DNA from: Gammaproteobacteria bacterium
Lineage (GTDB): Bacteria > Pseudomonadota > Gammaproteobacteria > Pseudomonadales > Pseudohongiellaceae
Assembly (NCBI GenBank): GCA_030832825.1
Contig: JAURIJ010000001.1
Span: forward strand, 62,001 to 126,000
Direction: 5' to 3'
DNA: 64,000 bases
Below are positions 54,610-64,000 of the stretch, one piece after another. A model generated the notes under the pieces. The model had not been told where the DNA came from and searched no databases. It worked only from the letters and a program-made list of their open reading frames with translations. The stretch's first letter is position 1. Each line of letters starts with the position of its first letter. Position numbers and translations under genes: made by a program.

Positions 54610-55640
54610 GTGGCAGGCCCCACGTGATCGAACGCATCGTCATCACCGCCGGCGAGCCTGCCGGCATCGGCCCTGACCTGTGCATCCAGCTGGCACAGCA
54701 GGCAGACACCACCCTCGAGCGCGTGGTGATTGCCGACCCACAGCTGTTGAAGGAGCGCGCCCGCCTGCTTGGCCTGCCGCTGCAGCTGCTGCCCTTCACT
54801 CCCGAACTCCCGCCTGCGGCCTCTGCCGCCGGCACTCTGCGCGTGCTGCCCGTGAACCTGCGCGCCCCGGGGCAGGCAGGCGTGCTGAACCCGGCCAATT
54901 CGCCCTACGTGCTCGACACCCTGCGCAGCGCCGTGCAGACCTGCCGTTCCGGTCAGGCAGCTGCCATGGTGACGGCGCCGGTGCACAAGGGCGTGATCAA
55001 CGAGGCCGGCATTCCCTTCACCGGCCACACGGAATTCCTGGCGGAAGAATGCGGCGTGGACCTCACCGTGATGATGCTGGCCACCGAGGGCCTGCGTGTG
55101 GCGCTGGTGACCACCCATCTGCCGCTCTCCCAGGTGGCCGCCGCCATCACCGCCCCGCTGCTGGAACGCATCCTGCGCATCCTTGAGACGGACCTGCGCA
55201 CACGCTTCGGCATCGCCCGCCCGGCGATCCTGGTCTGCGGCCTCAACCCCCACGCCGGAGAAGGCGGCCATCTGGGCACCGAGGAGCGCGACATCATCGA
55301 GCCGGTGCTGGAAGCGCTGCGCGCCGAGGGCATGCACCTGCTGGGGCCGCTGCCGGCCGACACGCTGTTCACCGCCAAGTATCTGGCCCATGCCGATGCC
55401 GTGCTGTCGATGTACCACGACCAGGGCCTGCCGGTGCTCAAGTACAAGGGCTTCGGCAATGCCAGCAACATCACGCTGGGGCTGCCGATCATCCGCACCT
55501 CGGTGGATCACGGCACGGCACTGGATCTGGCCGGCACGGGCAAGGCGCAGATCGGCTCGCTGGTGGAGGCCATTGCCGTGGCGCGTCTGATGGCCGGATT
55601 CGCTGGGAAGCAAACTCTCACAGGGGATGCCCATGACTGA
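54606..55640 (+). CDS. pdxA: 4-hydroxythreonine-4-phosphate dehydrogenase
   Basis: NAD-dependent step of DXP-dependent pyridoxal phosphate synthesis. The 344-residue product has [40 protein letters not shown] followed by [10 protein letters not shown], the metal His motifs in [19 protein letters not shown] and [17 protein letters not shown], and [18 protein letters not shown]. It is translationally coupled to surA and to rsmA, the conserved surA-pdxA-rsmA-apaGH cluster. Confidence 0.97.
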   Translation: MSGRPHVIERIVITAGEPAGIGPDLCIQLAQQADTTLERVVIADPQLLKERARLLGLPLQLLPFTPELPPAASAAGTLRVLPVNLRAPGQAGVLNPANSPYVLDTLRSAVQTCRSGQAAAMVTAPVHKGVINEAGIPFTGHTEFLAEECGVDLTVMMLATEGLRVALVTTHLPLSQVAAAITAPLLERILRILETDLRTRFGIARPAILVCGLNPHAGEGGHLGTEERDIIEPVLEALRAEGMHLLGPLPADTLFTAKYLAHADAVLSMYHDQGLPVLKYKGFGNASNITLGLPIIRTSVDHGTALDLAGTGKAQIGSLVEAIAVARLMAGFAGKQTLTGDAHD

Positions 55641-56553
55641 CACCCCCCGCCACGAGCGCCCGCGCGGCCCCGATCTGCAGAAGGACGGCTTCCACCACCA
55701 GGCCCGCAAGCGCTTCGGGCAGAATTTCCTGCACGACCAGAACATCATCGGCCGCATCATCCGCGCCATCGCCCCTCAGGGCGGCGATCATCTGGTGGAG
55801 ATCGGCCCCGGGCAGGGCGCCCTCACGCGGCATCTGCTGCAGCAGTGCGGGCATCTGGACGCGGTGGAACTGGACCGCGACCTGGCCGCCTACCTGCAGA
55901 GCACCCTCGGCACCGACCCGCGCTTCGCCCTGCACGAAGGCGATGTGCTGAAATTCGACCTGCGCTCCCTGCTGACGCAGGACGGCACCGCACGCCCCCA
56001 CAGCCTGCGCGTGGTGGGCAATCTGCCCTACAACATCTCCACGCCCTGCATGTTCCACCTGTTGCAGTTCGAGCAGTGGATCGCCGACATGCATTTCATG
56101 CTGCAGCTGGAAGTGGTGCAGCGGCTGGCGGCCGTGCCCGGCGACGAGCACTACGGACGCCTCAGTCTGATGATGCAGTACCACTGCACGGTGGAGCATC
56201 TGTTCGATGTGCCGGGCACTGCTTTTGTGCCACAACCCAAGGTATGCTCTGCCATCGTCCGGCTGGTGCCGCATGCGCGCAAACCCGTGCAGGTGCTGGA
56301 TGTCGGGTGTCTGCAGGACGTCGTGCGCATCGCCTTCACGCAGCGGCGCAAGACCTTGAAGAACAGCCTGCGGACCCTGATATCGGAGGCAGCGTTGAGC
56401 GCACTGCCCATCGACATAAGCCTGCGACCGGAGAACCTGAGCCTGGCCGATTACGCGCTGATCGCCGACTGCATCACCCGCAGCCGGCAGCCGTCGCCGC
56501 ACCACGACGACCCAGCGACAGCACGACAGGAGGAGTCCCACGTTGACCACTGA
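55633..56553 (+). CDS. rsmA: 16S rRNA dimethyladenosine transferase (KsgA)
   Basis: Dimethylates A1518 and A1519 in 16S rRNA as a late 30S checkpoint. The ATG at 55633 overlaps pdxA by eight bases; an ATG at 55627 is a close alternative. Motifs: [52 protein letters not shown] (NLPY active site), [14 protein letters not shown] and [13 protein letters not shown]. The C-terminus extends about 20 residues beyond typical KsgA ([19 protein letters not shown]), ending inside apaG. Confidence 0.96.
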   Translation: MTDTPRHERPRGPDLQKDGFHHQARKRFGQNFLHDQNIIGRIIRAIAPQGGDHLVEIGPGQGALTRHLLQQCGHLDAVELDRDLAAYLQSTLGTDPRFALHEGDVLKFDLRSLLTQDGTARPHSLRVVGNLPYNISTPCMFHLLQFEQWIADMHFMLQLEVVQRLAAVPGDEHYGRLSLMMQYHCTVEHLFDVPGTAFVPQPKVCSAIVRLVPHARKPVQVLDVGCLQDVVRIAFTQRRKTLKNSLRTLISEAALSALPIDISLRPENLSLADYALIADCITRSRQPSPHHDDPATARQEESHVDH

Positions 56554-56929
56554 ACTTCGCCCCGCAGGCATCGACATTTCCGTGAGCACGCAGTATCTGC
56601 AGGAGCAATCGGATCCGCAGAACAAGCGCTTCGTGTTCGCCTACACCATCGGCATCGCCAACAAGCGCGAGCAGCCCGTGAAGCTGATCTCGCGTCACTG
56701 GATCATCACCGATGACAACGACAAGGTGGAGGAAGTGCGCGGCTCCGGCGTGCTCGGGCAGCAGCCCTTGATTGCCCCGGGCCAGGTGTTCCACTACACC
56801 AGCGGCGCGGTGCTGACCACCGAGTTCGGCACCATGCAGGGCAGTTACGAGATGTTGAGCGCGGATGGTGAGACCTTTGCGGCCCCGATTCCGGCGTTCC
56901 TTCTTTCCAGACCATTGACGGTGCACTAG
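56543..56929 (+). CDS. apaG: ApaG domain protein
   Basis: Small 128-residue protein of the ApaG/DUF525 beta-sandwich family; its cellular role (Co/Mg tolerance phenotypes) remains unclear. The TTG start at 56543 has a strong AGGAGG ribosome-binding site (56528-56536 region). Conserved RFVFAYTIGIANKREQPVKL, SRHWIITD, EEVRGSGVLGQQPLIAPGQV and TMQGSYEMLSADGETF are present. It overlaps rsmA by 11 bases and precedes apaH by 23 bases. Confidence 0.94.
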   Translation: MTTELRPAGIDISVSTQYLQEQSDPQNKRFVFAYTIGIANKREQPVKLISRHWIITDDNDKVEEVRGSGVLGQQPLIAPGQVFHYTSGAVLTTEFGTMQGSYEMLSADGETFAAPIPAFLLSRPLTVH

Positions 56930-56952
56930 ACACCGGGAATCAGCAGGGCTTC

Positions 56953-57768
56953 ATGTCAACGTATGTCATAGGCGACATTCAGGGTTGTTACAAGCCCTTG
57001 CGCAAGTTGCTGACCACAGTAGATTTCAATCCGCTGCGCGACCGGCTGTGGTGCGTGGGCGATCTGATCAACCGTGGTCCCAAATCCCTCGACACGCTGC
57101 GCTACCTGCGCGATCTGGGCAAGGCCGTCACCGTGGTGCTGGGCAACCACGACCTGCATTTCCTGGCCATCTATTACGGCGCCTGTCCCAACCGCGGCCG
57201 CGACACCCTGCAGGAGCTGCTCGACGCGCCCGACTGCGACGCCCTGAGTCACTGGCTGCGGCATCAGTCGCTGGCGCACTACGACTGCGTGGAACAGGCG
57301 AAGGGCCACCAGAACTACCTGATGATCCACGCCGGCATCGCCCCCAAGTGGACGCTGCAGAAGACGCTGGAACTGGCCGCCGAGGTGGAGCTGACCCTGC
57401 AGGGGCCGGACTTCCGCGAGTTCCTGACCCATATGTACGGCGACTCGCCGAAGCGCTGGAAGGAGAAGCTCACCGGCTGGGAGCGCCTGCGCTGCATCAC
57501 CAACTACCTCACGCGCATGCGCTTCTGCGACGAGCGCGGCAATCTCAATCTGCAGGTCAAGGAGGGGCTCAACGCCGCCCCGGAAGGCTTTCGCCCCTGG
57601 TTCGAGTTCGAGACGCTCACCCCCGAGACCAATATCCTCTTCGGCCACTGGGCCGCACTGGAAGGCAAGACCAATCGCGCCCGCGTCTACGGCATGGACA
57701 CCGGCTGTGTGTGGGGGCGCGAGCTGAGCATGATGCGTCTGGAGGACCATCAGCTGTTCAGCGTCTGA
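56953..57768 (+). CDS. apaH: Diadenosine tetraphosphatase, symmetrical
   Basis: Hydrolyses Ap4A to two ADP and can remove Np4 RNA caps. The 271-residue metallophosphatase has [59 protein letters not shown] and [11 protein letters not shown], the GDxxG, GDxxxRG and GNHD metal motifs. It ends with [18 protein letters not shown], standard for ApaH. cca follows after 46 bases. Confidence 0.97.
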   Translation: MSTYVIGDIQGCYKPLRKLLTTVDFNPLRDRLWCVGDLINRGPKSLDTLRYLRDLGKAVTVVLGNHDLHFLAIYYGACPNRGRDTLQELLDAPDCDALSHWLRHQSLAHYDCVEQAKGHQNYLMIHAGIAPKWTLQKTLELAAEVELTLQGPDFREFLTHMYGDSPKRWKEKLTGWERLRCITNYLTRMRFCDERGNLNLQVKEGLNAAPEGFRPWFEFETLTPETNILFGHWAALEGKTNRARVYGMDTGCVWGRELSMMRLEDHQLFSV

Positions 57769-57814
57769 GGCCACGGGTTACACTCGGCCTGTCGTTCCTG
57801 CGAGTTCCATCCCC

Positions 57815-59065
57815 ATGAAGATCCATCTGGTTGGCGGCGCTGTCCGCGATGCCCTGCTCGGGCTGCCAACATCCGACCGCGACTGGGTCGTGACGGGCGC
57901 CACGCCGCAAGAGCTGCAGGCGCTCGGCTATCGCCCGGTGGGGCGCGATTTCCCCGTCTTCCTGCACCCCCAGAGCAAGGAGGAATATGCCCTCGCCCGC
58001 ACCGAGCGCAAGCACGGCCACGGCTACAAGGGCTTCGTGTTCAATGCCAGCCCCGAGGTGACGCTGGAGCAGGATCTGCAACGGCGCGACCTCACGATCA
58101 ATGCCATCGCCCGCAGCGAGGACGGCGGGCTCGTCGACCCCTGGGGCGGCGTGCGCGACATCAAGGCCCGCCTGCTGCGTCATGTCTCCCCCGCCTTCGT
58201 TGAGGACCCGCTGCGCGTGCTGCGCGTGGCCCGCTTCGCCGCGCGCTTCGCGCCGCTGGGCTTTCGCGTGGCGCCCGAGACGCTGCAGCTGATGCGGCAG
58301 CTGAGCGAGAGTGGCGAGCTGAGTCATCTGGTGCCCGAGCGCGTGTGGCAGGAAATGGAGAAGGCGCTGGGCGAAGCCGCGCCCGAGGTGTTCTTCCAGG
58401 TGCTGCGTGACAGCGGGGCGTTGCGCGTGATCCTGCCGGAAGTCGACGCCCTCTTCGGCGTGCCGCAGCCGGCCCAGCATCACCCCGAGATCGACACCGG
58501 CGTGCACGTGCTGCTGTGCCTGCAGCACGCTGCCCGCCTGTCCGACGCGCCGGAAGTGCGTTACGCCACCCTCGTGCATGATCTGGGCAAGGGCACCACA
58601 GCGCCGCAGTACTGGCCGAGTCATCACGGCCACGAGGCGCGCGGCGTGGCCCTGGTGGAGGCCGTGGGCGAGCGGCTGCGCGTGCCCACCCGTTTCACCA
58701 CTCTGGGCCGGCTGGTCAGTCAGTACCACACCCACTGCCATCGCGCACTGCAGCTGCGCCCCGACACAGTGCTGGAGCTGCTGGAAGCCCTCGACGCCTT
58801 CCGCCGGCCGCAACAGCTGATGCAGTTCCTGCTGGCCTGCGAGGCCGATGCCCGGGGCCGCACCGGCTTCGAGCAGCGCGCGTATCCCCAGGCCGACTAT
58901 CTGCGCCGCGCCCACGCCGCGGCCAGCGCCATCGACATTCCCGCACTGCTGGCCGGCGGCGCTGAGGCCACGTCGGCGCGCGCCCCCCAGGACATCAAGC
59001 GGCTGATCGCCCACGCGCGCATCGATGCCATCCACCACGTACACAAGGAAGACACCCATGCTTGA
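57815..59065 (+). CDS. cca: Multifunctional CCA tRNA nucleotidyltransferase
   Basis: Adds or repairs the 3' CCA of tRNA; this class also has phosphohydrolase activity. The 416-residue product has the nucleotidyltransferase motif [20 protein letters not shown] followed by [30 protein letters not shown] and, in the C-terminal half, the HD domain [14 protein letters not shown] with SHHGHEARG. It overlaps the CPA2 transporter gene by eight bases. Confidence 0.96.
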   Translation: MKIHLVGGAVRDALLGLPTSDRDWVVTGATPQELQALGYRPVGRDFPVFLHPQSKEEYALARTERKHGHGYKGFVFNASPEVTLEQDLQRRDLTINAIARSEDGGLVDPWGGVRDIKARLLRHVSPAFVEDPLRVLRVARFAARFAPLGFRVAPETLQLMRQLSESGELSHLVPERVWQEMEKALGEAAPEVFFQVLRDSGALRVILPEVDALFGVPQPAQHHPEIDTGVHVLLCLQHAARLSDAPEVRYATLVHDLGKGTTAPQYWPSHHGHEARGVALVEAVGERLRVPTRFTTLGRLVSQYHTHCHRALQLRPDTVLELLEALDAFRRPQQLMQFLLACEADARGRTGFEQRAYPQADYLRRAHAAASAIDIPALLAGGAEATSARAPQDIKRLIAHARIDAIHHVHKEDTHA

Positions 59066-60617
59066 AGCCGTCTGGGTCGGTTTTGCCTTCAGCCTGGGCC
59101 TGCTGGTGCGCATGACCAGCCTGCCCCCGCTGGTGGGCTATCTGGCCGCCGGGTTCATCATCTCGGCCATCTCGGACGAGATCGGCATGCCGGCCGCCAG
59201 CGGCGAAGTGCTGCAGCATGCGTCGCACCTGGGCGTGCTGCTATTGCTGTTCTCCGTGGGCTTGAAACTGAACGTGCGCGCCATGGGCAAACCCGAGGTG
59301 CTGGGCGGCAGTCTGCTGCACTTCATGCTGTCCATCGTGCTATACACCCCCGCCTTCCTGCTGCTGCTTGGCATCCCGGTGTTCAACGCCATGCTGCTGG
59401 CAATTTCGCTCTCTTTCTCCAGTACCGTGCTCGCGGCCAAGGTGCTGGAAGGCAAGCGCGAGCTGCGCGCCTTCCACGGCCGGGTGGCCATCGGCATTCT
59501 GGTGATGCAGGACGTGTTCGCGCTGGTGGTGATGAGCATGACCATCGGCAGCACGCCGTCACCCTGGGCCCTGCTCGTCTTCGCGCTGCCGCTGCTGCGC
59601 CCGCTGCTCTACAAGCTGCTGGATGCCAGCGGCCACGAGGACCTGCTGGTGCTCTTCGGCCTGATGCTGGCGCTGGTGGTGGGCGGCTTCGGTTTCGAGC
59701 TGGTGGGGCTGAGTTCCGAGCTGGGCGCCCTGGTGTTCGGCGCCATGCTGGCGAAGCATCCACGCGCAGGCGAACTGTCGAAGTCCCTGTGGAGCATCAA
59801 GGAATTCTTCCTGGTGGGCTTCTTCCTGCAGATCGGCATCGGCGGGCTGCCCGATGCGGAGGCCTGGCGCTTTGCCCTGGTCATGAGCGCCCTGCTGCCA
59901 GTCAAGGCCATGCTCTTCTTCCTGCTGCTGGTGTTCTTCAAGCTGCGGGCGCGCAGTGCCTTCCTGGCCGGCCTGAGCCTGACCAATTACAGCGAGTTCG
60001 GCCTGATCGTGGCCAGTGTGGCGCTGCAGGAATGGATCGTGCCACTGGCGCTCACCGTCGCGCTGTCCTTCGTGGTGTCCGCGCCACTCAACCGCCTGGC
60101 GCATCCGCTGTACGAGCGCGTGGCGCGGCGGCTGATCCCGATGGAACGGGACCTGCGCCACCCCGACGAGCAGCCGGTGTCGCTGGGCGACGCCGACGTG
60201 CTGATCATGGGCATGGGCCGCACCGGGTCTGCCGCCTATGACTACCTGAATGACAAGTGCCGGGTGGTGGCGCTGGATTCCGACCCGGCGCGGGTGGCCC
60301 TGCACCAATCCCTTGGCCACAACATCTTCTTCGCCGACGCCGAGGACCAGATGTTCTGGGAGAACCTGGACTACGGCAACGTGCGCGCGGTGATCCTCAG
60401 CCTGAACGAGGCCGAGGCCAAGCGCATCGCCACGCAGAAGCTGCGCAAGTCGGGCTTCACCGGCGTGATCGTGTCGCACAGCATGCATCAGGACGAAGCG
60501 CGGGAGATTCTGGCGGCCGGGGCCGACCAGGCCTATCTGACCATGTCCGAGGCCGGCGTGGGTCTGGCGGAACATGTGCGCCAGCGCCTGCTGACCGAGA
60601 AGCCCCCCGCCACATGA
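59058..60617 (+). CDS. CPA2 cation:proton antiporter with TrkA-N domain (KefB-like)
   Basis: Inner-membrane monovalent cation:proton antiporter of 519 residues. Twelve or so hydrophobic helices include [54 protein letters not shown] and [20 protein letters not shown]. The C-terminal TrkA-N (RCK) domain starts [19 protein letters not shown], followed by [11 protein letters not shown] and [13 protein letters not shown], an NAD-binding Rossmann fold. It resembles KefB/KefC/YbaL; glutathione gating cannot be shown. Start chosen at 59058, overlapping cca; the Sir2 gene overlaps its stop (ATGA). Confidence 0.9.
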   Translation: MLEAVWVGFAFSLGLLVRMTSLPPLVGYLAAGFIISAISDEIGMPAASGEVLQHASHLGVLLLLFSVGLKLNVRAMGKPEVLGGSLLHFMLSIVLYTPAFLLLLGIPVFNAMLLAISLSFSSTVLAAKVLEGKRELRAFHGRVAIGILVMQDVFALVVMSMTIGSTPSPWALLVFALPLLRPLLYKLLDASGHEDLLVLFGLMLALVVGGFGFELVGLSSELGALVFGAMLAKHPRAGELSKSLWSIKEFFLVGFFLQIGIGGLPDAEAWRFALVMSALLPVKAMLFFLLLVFFKLRARSAFLAGLSLTNYSEFGLIVASVALQEWIVPLALTVALSFVVSAPLNRLAHPLYERVARRLIPMERDLRHPDEQPVSLGDADVLIMGMGRTGSAAYDYLNDKCRVVALDSDPARVALHQSLGHNIFFADAEDQMFWENLDYGNVRAVILSLNEAEAKRIATQKLRKSGFTGVIVSHSMHQDEAREILAAGADQAYLTMSEAGVGLAEHVRQRLLTEKPPAT

Positions 60618-61429
60618 ACGCGCTCGCCGACTTCCTGCGCCGGCACCCGCGTCTACTGGTGCTCACGGGGGCCGGGCTGAGTCAGCCCTCGGGCATTCCC
60701 GTCTATCGCGACAGCCAGGGCCAGTGGCTGCGCAGCACGCCCATCCAGCACGCCGACTTCGTCAACCGACCCGCCAGCCGCCAGCGTTACTGGGCGCGCA
60801 GCATGATCGGCTGGCCGCGCATGCGCCAGGCCGCGCCCAATGGGGGCCATCTCGCGCTGGCCGCACTGGAGCGCGCAGGCCACGTCGCCCAGCTGGTCAC
60901 GCAGAATGTCGACGGCCTGCACCAGCGGGCCGGGCAGCAGGCGGTGATCGACCTGCACGGCAATCTCGACACGGTGTTCTGCCTGCAGTGCGGACTGCGC
61001 CTGCCGCGAGCGCAGATGCAGGCGGCGCTGCACGAGGCCAACCCGTTCCTGCACAGCCCGCTGGCGCAGAGCCGCCCCGATGGCGATGCCGACCTGCCCG
61101 ACGCCCTGCTGCACGACGTGCAGGTGCCCGCCTGCCCGGCCTGCGGCGGCATCCTGAAACCCGAGGTGGTGTTCTTTGGCGGCTCCATCCCGCGGGAGTG
61201 TCTGGCGCAGGTGGAAGCGGCGGTGAAGGACTGCGAGGCGGTGCTCGTGGTGGGCAGTTCGCTGACGGTGTTTTCCGGCTTTCGCATCTGCCGCGATGCG
61301 CACGCTCAGGGCAAGCCGCTGGCCTGCCTGAATCTGGGCGTCACCCGGGCGGATGGTCTGTTCAGCCTGAAGGTGGAAGCGGATTGCGCCGCCACCCTGG
61401 CGGCGCTGCCCTCAGCGCTCGGGCTTTGA
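60614..61429 (+). CDS. Sir2-family NAD-dependent protein deacylase
   Basis: Sirtuin of 271 residues. The NAD-binding LLVLTGAGLSQPSGIPVYRD, catalytic TQNVDGLHQRAG and LHGNL, and a zinc site of two Cys pairs (CLQCG and CPACGG) are complete. ILKPEVVFFGGSIPRECLAQ and VVGSSLTVFSGF resemble class II (SIRT4-like) sirtuins rather than the CobB type. It overlaps the antiporter stop by four bases and converges on folK, overlapping it by 18 bases. Confidence 0.92.
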   Translation: MNALADFLRRHPRLLVLTGAGLSQPSGIPVYRDSQGQWLRSTPIQHADFVNRPASRQRYWARSMIGWPRMRQAAPNGGHLALAALERAGHVAQLVTQNVDGLHQRAGQQAVIDLHGNLDTVFCLQCGLRLPRAQMQAALHEANPFLHSPLAQSRPDGDADLPDALLHDVQVPACPACGGILKPEVVFFGGSIPRECLAQVEAAVKDCEAVLVVGSSLTVFSGFRICRDAHAQGKPLACLNLGVTRADGLFSLKVEADCAATLAALPSALGL

Positions 61430-61930
61430 GATCAGCAGTCCCTGCCACTCGAACTCCACGGCCCAGAGTGCCTGGAGCCCCTTGTCGTAGTCACGCCACA
61501 GCTGGGCGAAGGTCTGCTGGTTGAGCGGGTGGCGCTGTTCGGGCAGCAAGGCCGCCAGCGGACGCAGCACATAGGCGTTGTGCAGGATCTCGGCGCGCGG
61601 CAGCTCGATGCCCTCGTGCACGCCGCACAGATCGCCATAGCAGAGGATGTCGATGTCCAGCGTGCGATCGCTGTAGCGCGGCGACAGACGGTCGCGGCCG
61701 TGGGCATCCTCGATGGCCTTGAGCGTGGCGGCCAGTGCCGCCAACGGCAGTGTCGACTCGAAGCACACCACCAGATTGAGGAAATTGGGGCCGATGAAGC
61801 CCACTGGCTCGCTCTCGAACACGGGCGACACCTGCAGCGCGCCAAGCTGCTGTTCCAGCGCCTGCAGGCCGAGGGCGAGAGAGCGGCGGGCGTCGCGATT
61901 GCTGCCCAGACTGAGACTGATCAGCGGCAT
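61412..61930 (-). CDS. folK: 2-amino-4-hydroxy-6-hydroxymethyldihydropteridine pyrophosphokinase
   Basis: Pyrophosphorylates the pterin precursor of folate. The 172-residue product starts MPLISLSLGSNRDARRSLAL and has VFESEPVGFIGPNFLNLVV and the HPPK signature RYSDRTLDIDILCYGDL with the metal-binding Asp pair. It lies three bases after folB on the same strand, so both folate genes are co-transcribed from the tsaD side. Confidence 0.93.
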   Translation of the reverse strand: MPLISLSLGSNRDARRSLALGLQALEQQLGALQVSPVFESEPVGFIGPNFLNLVVCFESTLPLAALAATLKAIEDAHGRDRLSPRYSDRTLDIDILCYGDLCGVHEGIELPRAEILHNAYVLRPLAALLPEQRHPLNQQTFAQLWRDYDKGLQALWAVEFEWQGLLISKPER

Positions 61931-61933
61931 GGC

Positions 61934-62323
61934 CTACCACACTCCCGAGACGAGCGCGCTCGAAGGCTCGGGCCGCACGCCGCGCTCGATGAGAATGCCG
62001 ACATCCCGCGCCTCGGGCACGGCATCCGGTTTGCTCAGCTTCAGCCGCAGCCAGGGCACGCCGAAGCGGGTCTGCAGGCGCTGGGCGATCTGCTCGGCCA
62101 GGGTTTCCAGCAGGCGGCATTCGCTGGCCTTGATGAAGGCGCACAGATCCTTGCTGATGGCGTCGTAGTCCAGCGCCAGAGCGATGTCCTCGCTGTGGGC
62201 GGCGGGCCGGATGTCCGTGCCCATGTCCAGATCCAGCAGCACGGGTTGCGGGCGCGTGCGCTCCCAGTCGTGGATGCCGATGATGCAGTAGACGCGCAGG
62301 CCCTGGATGAAGACGATGTCCAT
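61934..62323 (-). CDS. folB: Dihydroneopterin aldolase
   Basis: Folate pathway aldolase/epimerase. The 129-residue product from ATG 62323 is [20 protein letters not shown] followed by ERTRPQPVLLDLDM, LDYDAISKDLCAFIKAS and LLETLAEQIAQRL, with Glu (IHDWE) and the Lys/Glu catalytic residues in context (LKLSKPDAVPEARDVGILIE). It overlaps the tsaD stop by one base (TGATG) with GAGGGCGAG as ribosome-binding site. The plsY gene that stands between tsaD and folB in Pseudomonas is absent. Confidence 0.94.
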   Translation of the reverse strand: MDIVFIQGLRVYCIIGIHDWERTRPQPVLLDLDMGTDIRPAAHSEDIALALDYDAISKDLCAFIKASECRLLETLAEQIAQRLQTRFGVPWLRLKLSKPDAVPEARDVGILIERGVRPEPSSALVSGVW

Positions 62324-63387
62324 CAGCTCGCCCTCGCCTGACCCAGCGGCGGCAGGGTGTCCAGCGGCCAGCGCGGGCGCACGTGCAGCGCGAGGGAGGC
62401 CGCTTCGCCCGCCAGCAGGCGCTGACAACCGGCATAGGCGATCATCGCGCCGTTGTCAGTGCACAACTGCGGCCGGGCGTAGAAGAGCTGGCTGCGCTCC
62501 TTCTCGACCATCTGCTGCAGGCCGGCGCGCAGGCGGGTATTGGCACTGACGCCCCCGGCGATGACGAGGGACTTCAGCCCGGTTTCCTGCAGGGCCCGGC
62601 GACACTTGATCACCAGGGTCTGCACCACGGCGTCCTCGAAGGCGCGGGCGATGTCGGCGCGGGTCTGCTCATCGATGTCCTGGGCCGCGCCGCCGTCCGG
62701 CAGGCCAGCCCGCGCCTCGGCCAGCGTGTTGCGCACGAAGGTCTTCAGACCACTGAAACTGAAATCCAGCCCGGGCCGGTTGGTCATGGGACGGGGAAAC
62801 TCGTAGCGACCCGGCGTGCCCTTCTCCGCCAGCGCGGCCACACGCGGCCCGCCCGGATAGGCCAGGCCCAGCATCTTGCCCACCTTGTCGAAGGCTTCGC
62901 CAGCAGCGTCGTCCAGGGATTCGCCCAGCAGGCAATAGCGACCGATGCCATCCACCCGCACCAGCTGGGTGTGACCGCCGGACACCAGCAGCGCGACGAA
63001 GGGGAATTGCGGCGGGGTCTCTTCCAGCATGGGGGCCAGCAGATGACCTTCCATGTGATGCACGCCGATGGTGGGCACATTCAGCGCCATGCCCAGCGAC
63101 CGCCCCACACTGGCACCCACGAGCAGAGCGCCCACCAGACCGGGCCCGGCGGTATAGGCCACGCCGTCGATGTCGGCGAGGGTGGCGCCGGCCTTGTCCA
63201 GCACGTCCTGGATCAGCGGAAGAGTCTTGCGGATGTGGTCACGGGATGCGAGCTCGGGAATCACGCCGCCAAAGCGCGCGTGCAGTGGGACCTGACTGTA
63301 GAGGGTGTCGGCCAGCAGGCCGCGCTCGCTGTCGTAGAGGGCAATGCCCGTCTCGTCGCAGGATGTCTCGATACCCAGAACACGCAT
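62323..63387 (-). CDS. tsaD: tRNA N6-threonylcarbamoyladenosine transferase subunit TsaD
   Basis: Transfers threonylcarbamoyl to A37 of ANN-decoding tRNAs with TsaB and TsaE. The 354-residue ASKHA-fold protein starts [20 protein letters not shown], has [20 protein letters not shown], the iron-binding [44 protein letters not shown] and [16 protein letters not shown]. Full length. It diverges from rpsU across a 249-base gap, the classic tsaD/rpsU arrangement. Confidence 0.97.
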   Translation of the reverse strand: MRVLGIETSCDETGIALYDSERGLLADTLYSQVPLHARFGGVIPELASRDHIRKTLPLIQDVLDKAGATLADIDGVAYTAGPGLVGALLVGASVGRSLGMALNVPTIGVHHMEGHLLAPMLEETPPQFPFVALLVSGGHTQLVRVDGIGRYCLLGESLDDAAGEAFDKVGKMLGLAYPGGPRVAALAEKGTPGRYEFPRPMTNRPGLDFSFSGLKTFVRNTLAEARAGLPDGGAAQDIDEQTRADIARAFEDAVVQTLVIKCRRALQETGLKSLVIAGGVSANTRLRAGLQQMVEKERSQLFYARPQLCTDNGAMIAYAGCQRLLAGEAASLALHVRPRWPLDTLPPLGQARAS

Positions 63388-63557
63388 CGTGTTGAAACCT
63401 TTGGGAAACTGCCTCGTTGCCCGGGCAGTGGACTGCAGGCGCGGCGGGCGGCCATCATAAGCCAGTCGGCCGCCGATTGACCAGCCGCATGCTGGGAAGC
63501 CCGCCCTCGGACAAGCAGAAAGTGGCTGCGCTGTCGATGATTTCTTTGTTTTTGGCT

Positions 63558-63586
63558 TTGCATTTGGCCATTTGCCGCATTACCAT
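63558..63586 (+). promoter_or_regulatory. Sigma-70 promoter of rpsU
   Basis: TTGCAT (63558-63563) and TACCAT (63581-63586) are separated by exactly 17 bases in an AT-rich part of the tsaD-rpsU gap; the start would be near 63593, giving a leader of about 44 bases. It would serve rpsU and the following genes. The other 150 bases or so of the gap hold the tsaD upstream region, with no further clear signal. Confidence 0.55.
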
Positions 63587-63636
63587 GTGCCCCCTTTGAA
63601 TCAACCTTACATCGAAATCTGGAAGGTGTGCATTTT

Positions 63637-63852
63637 ATGCCGATGGTAAAACTGAAAGAAAACGAGCCGTTTGACGTCGCTCTGAGAAGATTCAAGCGCT
63701 CCTGCGAGAAGGCAGGCGTGCTGGCGGAAGTCCGTCGCAAGGAGTTCTACGAGAAGCCCACCGCAGCCCGCAAGCGCAAGGCCGCTGCTGCCGTGAAGCG
63801 TCACCTCAAGAAACTGCAGCGCGAAAACAAGAAGACCAAACGCTTCTACTGA
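63637..63852 (+). CDS. rpsU: 30S ribosomal protein S21
   Basis: Small-subunit protein needed for initiation on natural mRNAs. From ATG 63637 the 71-residue product is [20 protein letters not shown] followed by [20 protein letters not shown] and a very basic tail ending KKTKRFY, essentially identical in plan to E. coli S21. GGAAGG lies about a dozen bases upstream. In relatives it begins the rpsU-(yqeY)-dnaG-rpoD macromolecular synthesis operon, and a yqeY-like gene does follow. Confidence 0.97.
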   Translation: MPMVKLKENEPFDVALRRFKRSCEKAGVLAEVRRKEFYEKPTAARKRKAAAAVKRHLKKLQRENKKTKRFY

Positions 63853-63864
63853 CAAGCAGCCACC

Positions 63865-64000
63865 ATGGCCGACAGCGCGCTCAAGCAGAAAATCACCGAG
63901 GCAATGAAAGATGCCATGCGGGCCAAAGACAAGGCCCGCCTCGGCACCATTCGTCTTGCGCTGGCCGAAATCAAGAAGATCGAAGTCGACGAACGTATCG
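63865..64000 (+). CDS. GatB/YqeY domain protein, partial (C-terminus outside window)
   Basis: The ATG at 63865 begins MADSALKQKITEAMKDAMRA, then KDKARLGTIRLALAEIKKIE and VDERI up to the window edge. This is the N-terminal helical part of YqeY, a small protein resembling the tRNA-binding tail of GatB; its function is not settled. It starts 12 bases after rpsU, before the expected dnaG. Confidence 0.9.
   Translation, partial: MADSALKQKITEAMKDAMRAKDKARLGTIRLALAEIKKIEVDERI

Overview
This is a GC-rich, gene-dense chromosomal segment of a gammaproteobacterium. FabA/FabB, Coq7, Fis, an FNR with a 4Fe-4S cysteine motif, MurU/AmgK cell-wall recycling and the LptD-SurA-PdxA-RsmA-ApaG-ApaH run all point that way. 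Gene order matches two Pseudomonas-type blocks joined at purD/coq7: (i) a DsbD-like gene-aroQ-accB-accC-prmA-DUF3426-dusB-fis-purH-purD (about 4.0-13.6 kb), and (ii) coq7-OsmC-crp-trpCDG (13.6-19.1 kb), continued after an interruption by trpE-rpe-murU-amgK-lptD-surA-pdxA-rsmA-apaG-apaH-cca-folK-folB-tsaD-rpsU (46.4-64 kb). The genus cannot be fixed from the sequence alone. No tRNA, rRNA, CRISPR array, insertion sequence or prophage was seen.

Layout: 0-2 kb, sugar-nucleotide synthesis (galU partial, manC). 2.2-4 kb, unsaturated fatty acid synthesis (fabA-fabB). 4-8 kb, a free-standing DsbD alpha domain, aroQ, acetyl-CoA carboxylase subunits and prmA. 8-14.3 kb, DUF3426, dusB-fis, purH, purD and coq7. 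14.3-16.2 kb, an OsmC gene, a decayed crp and a frameshifted unknown gene. 16.2-19.1 kb, trpG-trpD-trpC-dgkA. 19.1-46.3 kb is a mixed block separating trpG from trpE: VIT1-type transporter and PhyH dioxygenase; fnr-hemN with FNR boxes and a predicted FNR-activated small RNA; NHL protein, rRNA methyltransferase, flavoprotein; a response-regulator/GGDEF relic; rlmE and a permease; a persulfide dioxygenase-rhodanese with a CBS protein; an ECF sigma/anti-sigma pair next to a broken TonB receptor; DUF5916; and a six-gene redox operon (TlpA-like thioredoxin, DUF4266 lipoprotein, DUF3570 outer-membrane protein, ApbE flavin transferase, DsbD, RTX/cadherin-like protein); then a photolyase. 46.4-64 kb is the conserved envelope, cofactor and translation block.

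The two most interesting items are: (1) a class II FNR promoter, transcript and intrinsic terminator between fnr and phyH that looks like an oxygen-regulated small RNA; and (2) the tightly coupled operon at 38.5-44.8 kb, in which the DUF3570 protein carries a motif matching the target of ApbE, its near neighbour, suggesting a flavinylated cell-surface redox system supplied by DsbD. The window also shows decay: crp has a frameshift, a stop in place of the helix-turn-helix cysteine and altered DNA-contact residues; the TonB receptor is nonsense-mutated and truncated; a REC-GGDEF gene survives only as two ends; one hypothetical gene is frameshifted. The crp and TonB lesions go beyond single-base errors, but the simple frameshifts could also be assembly artefacts.
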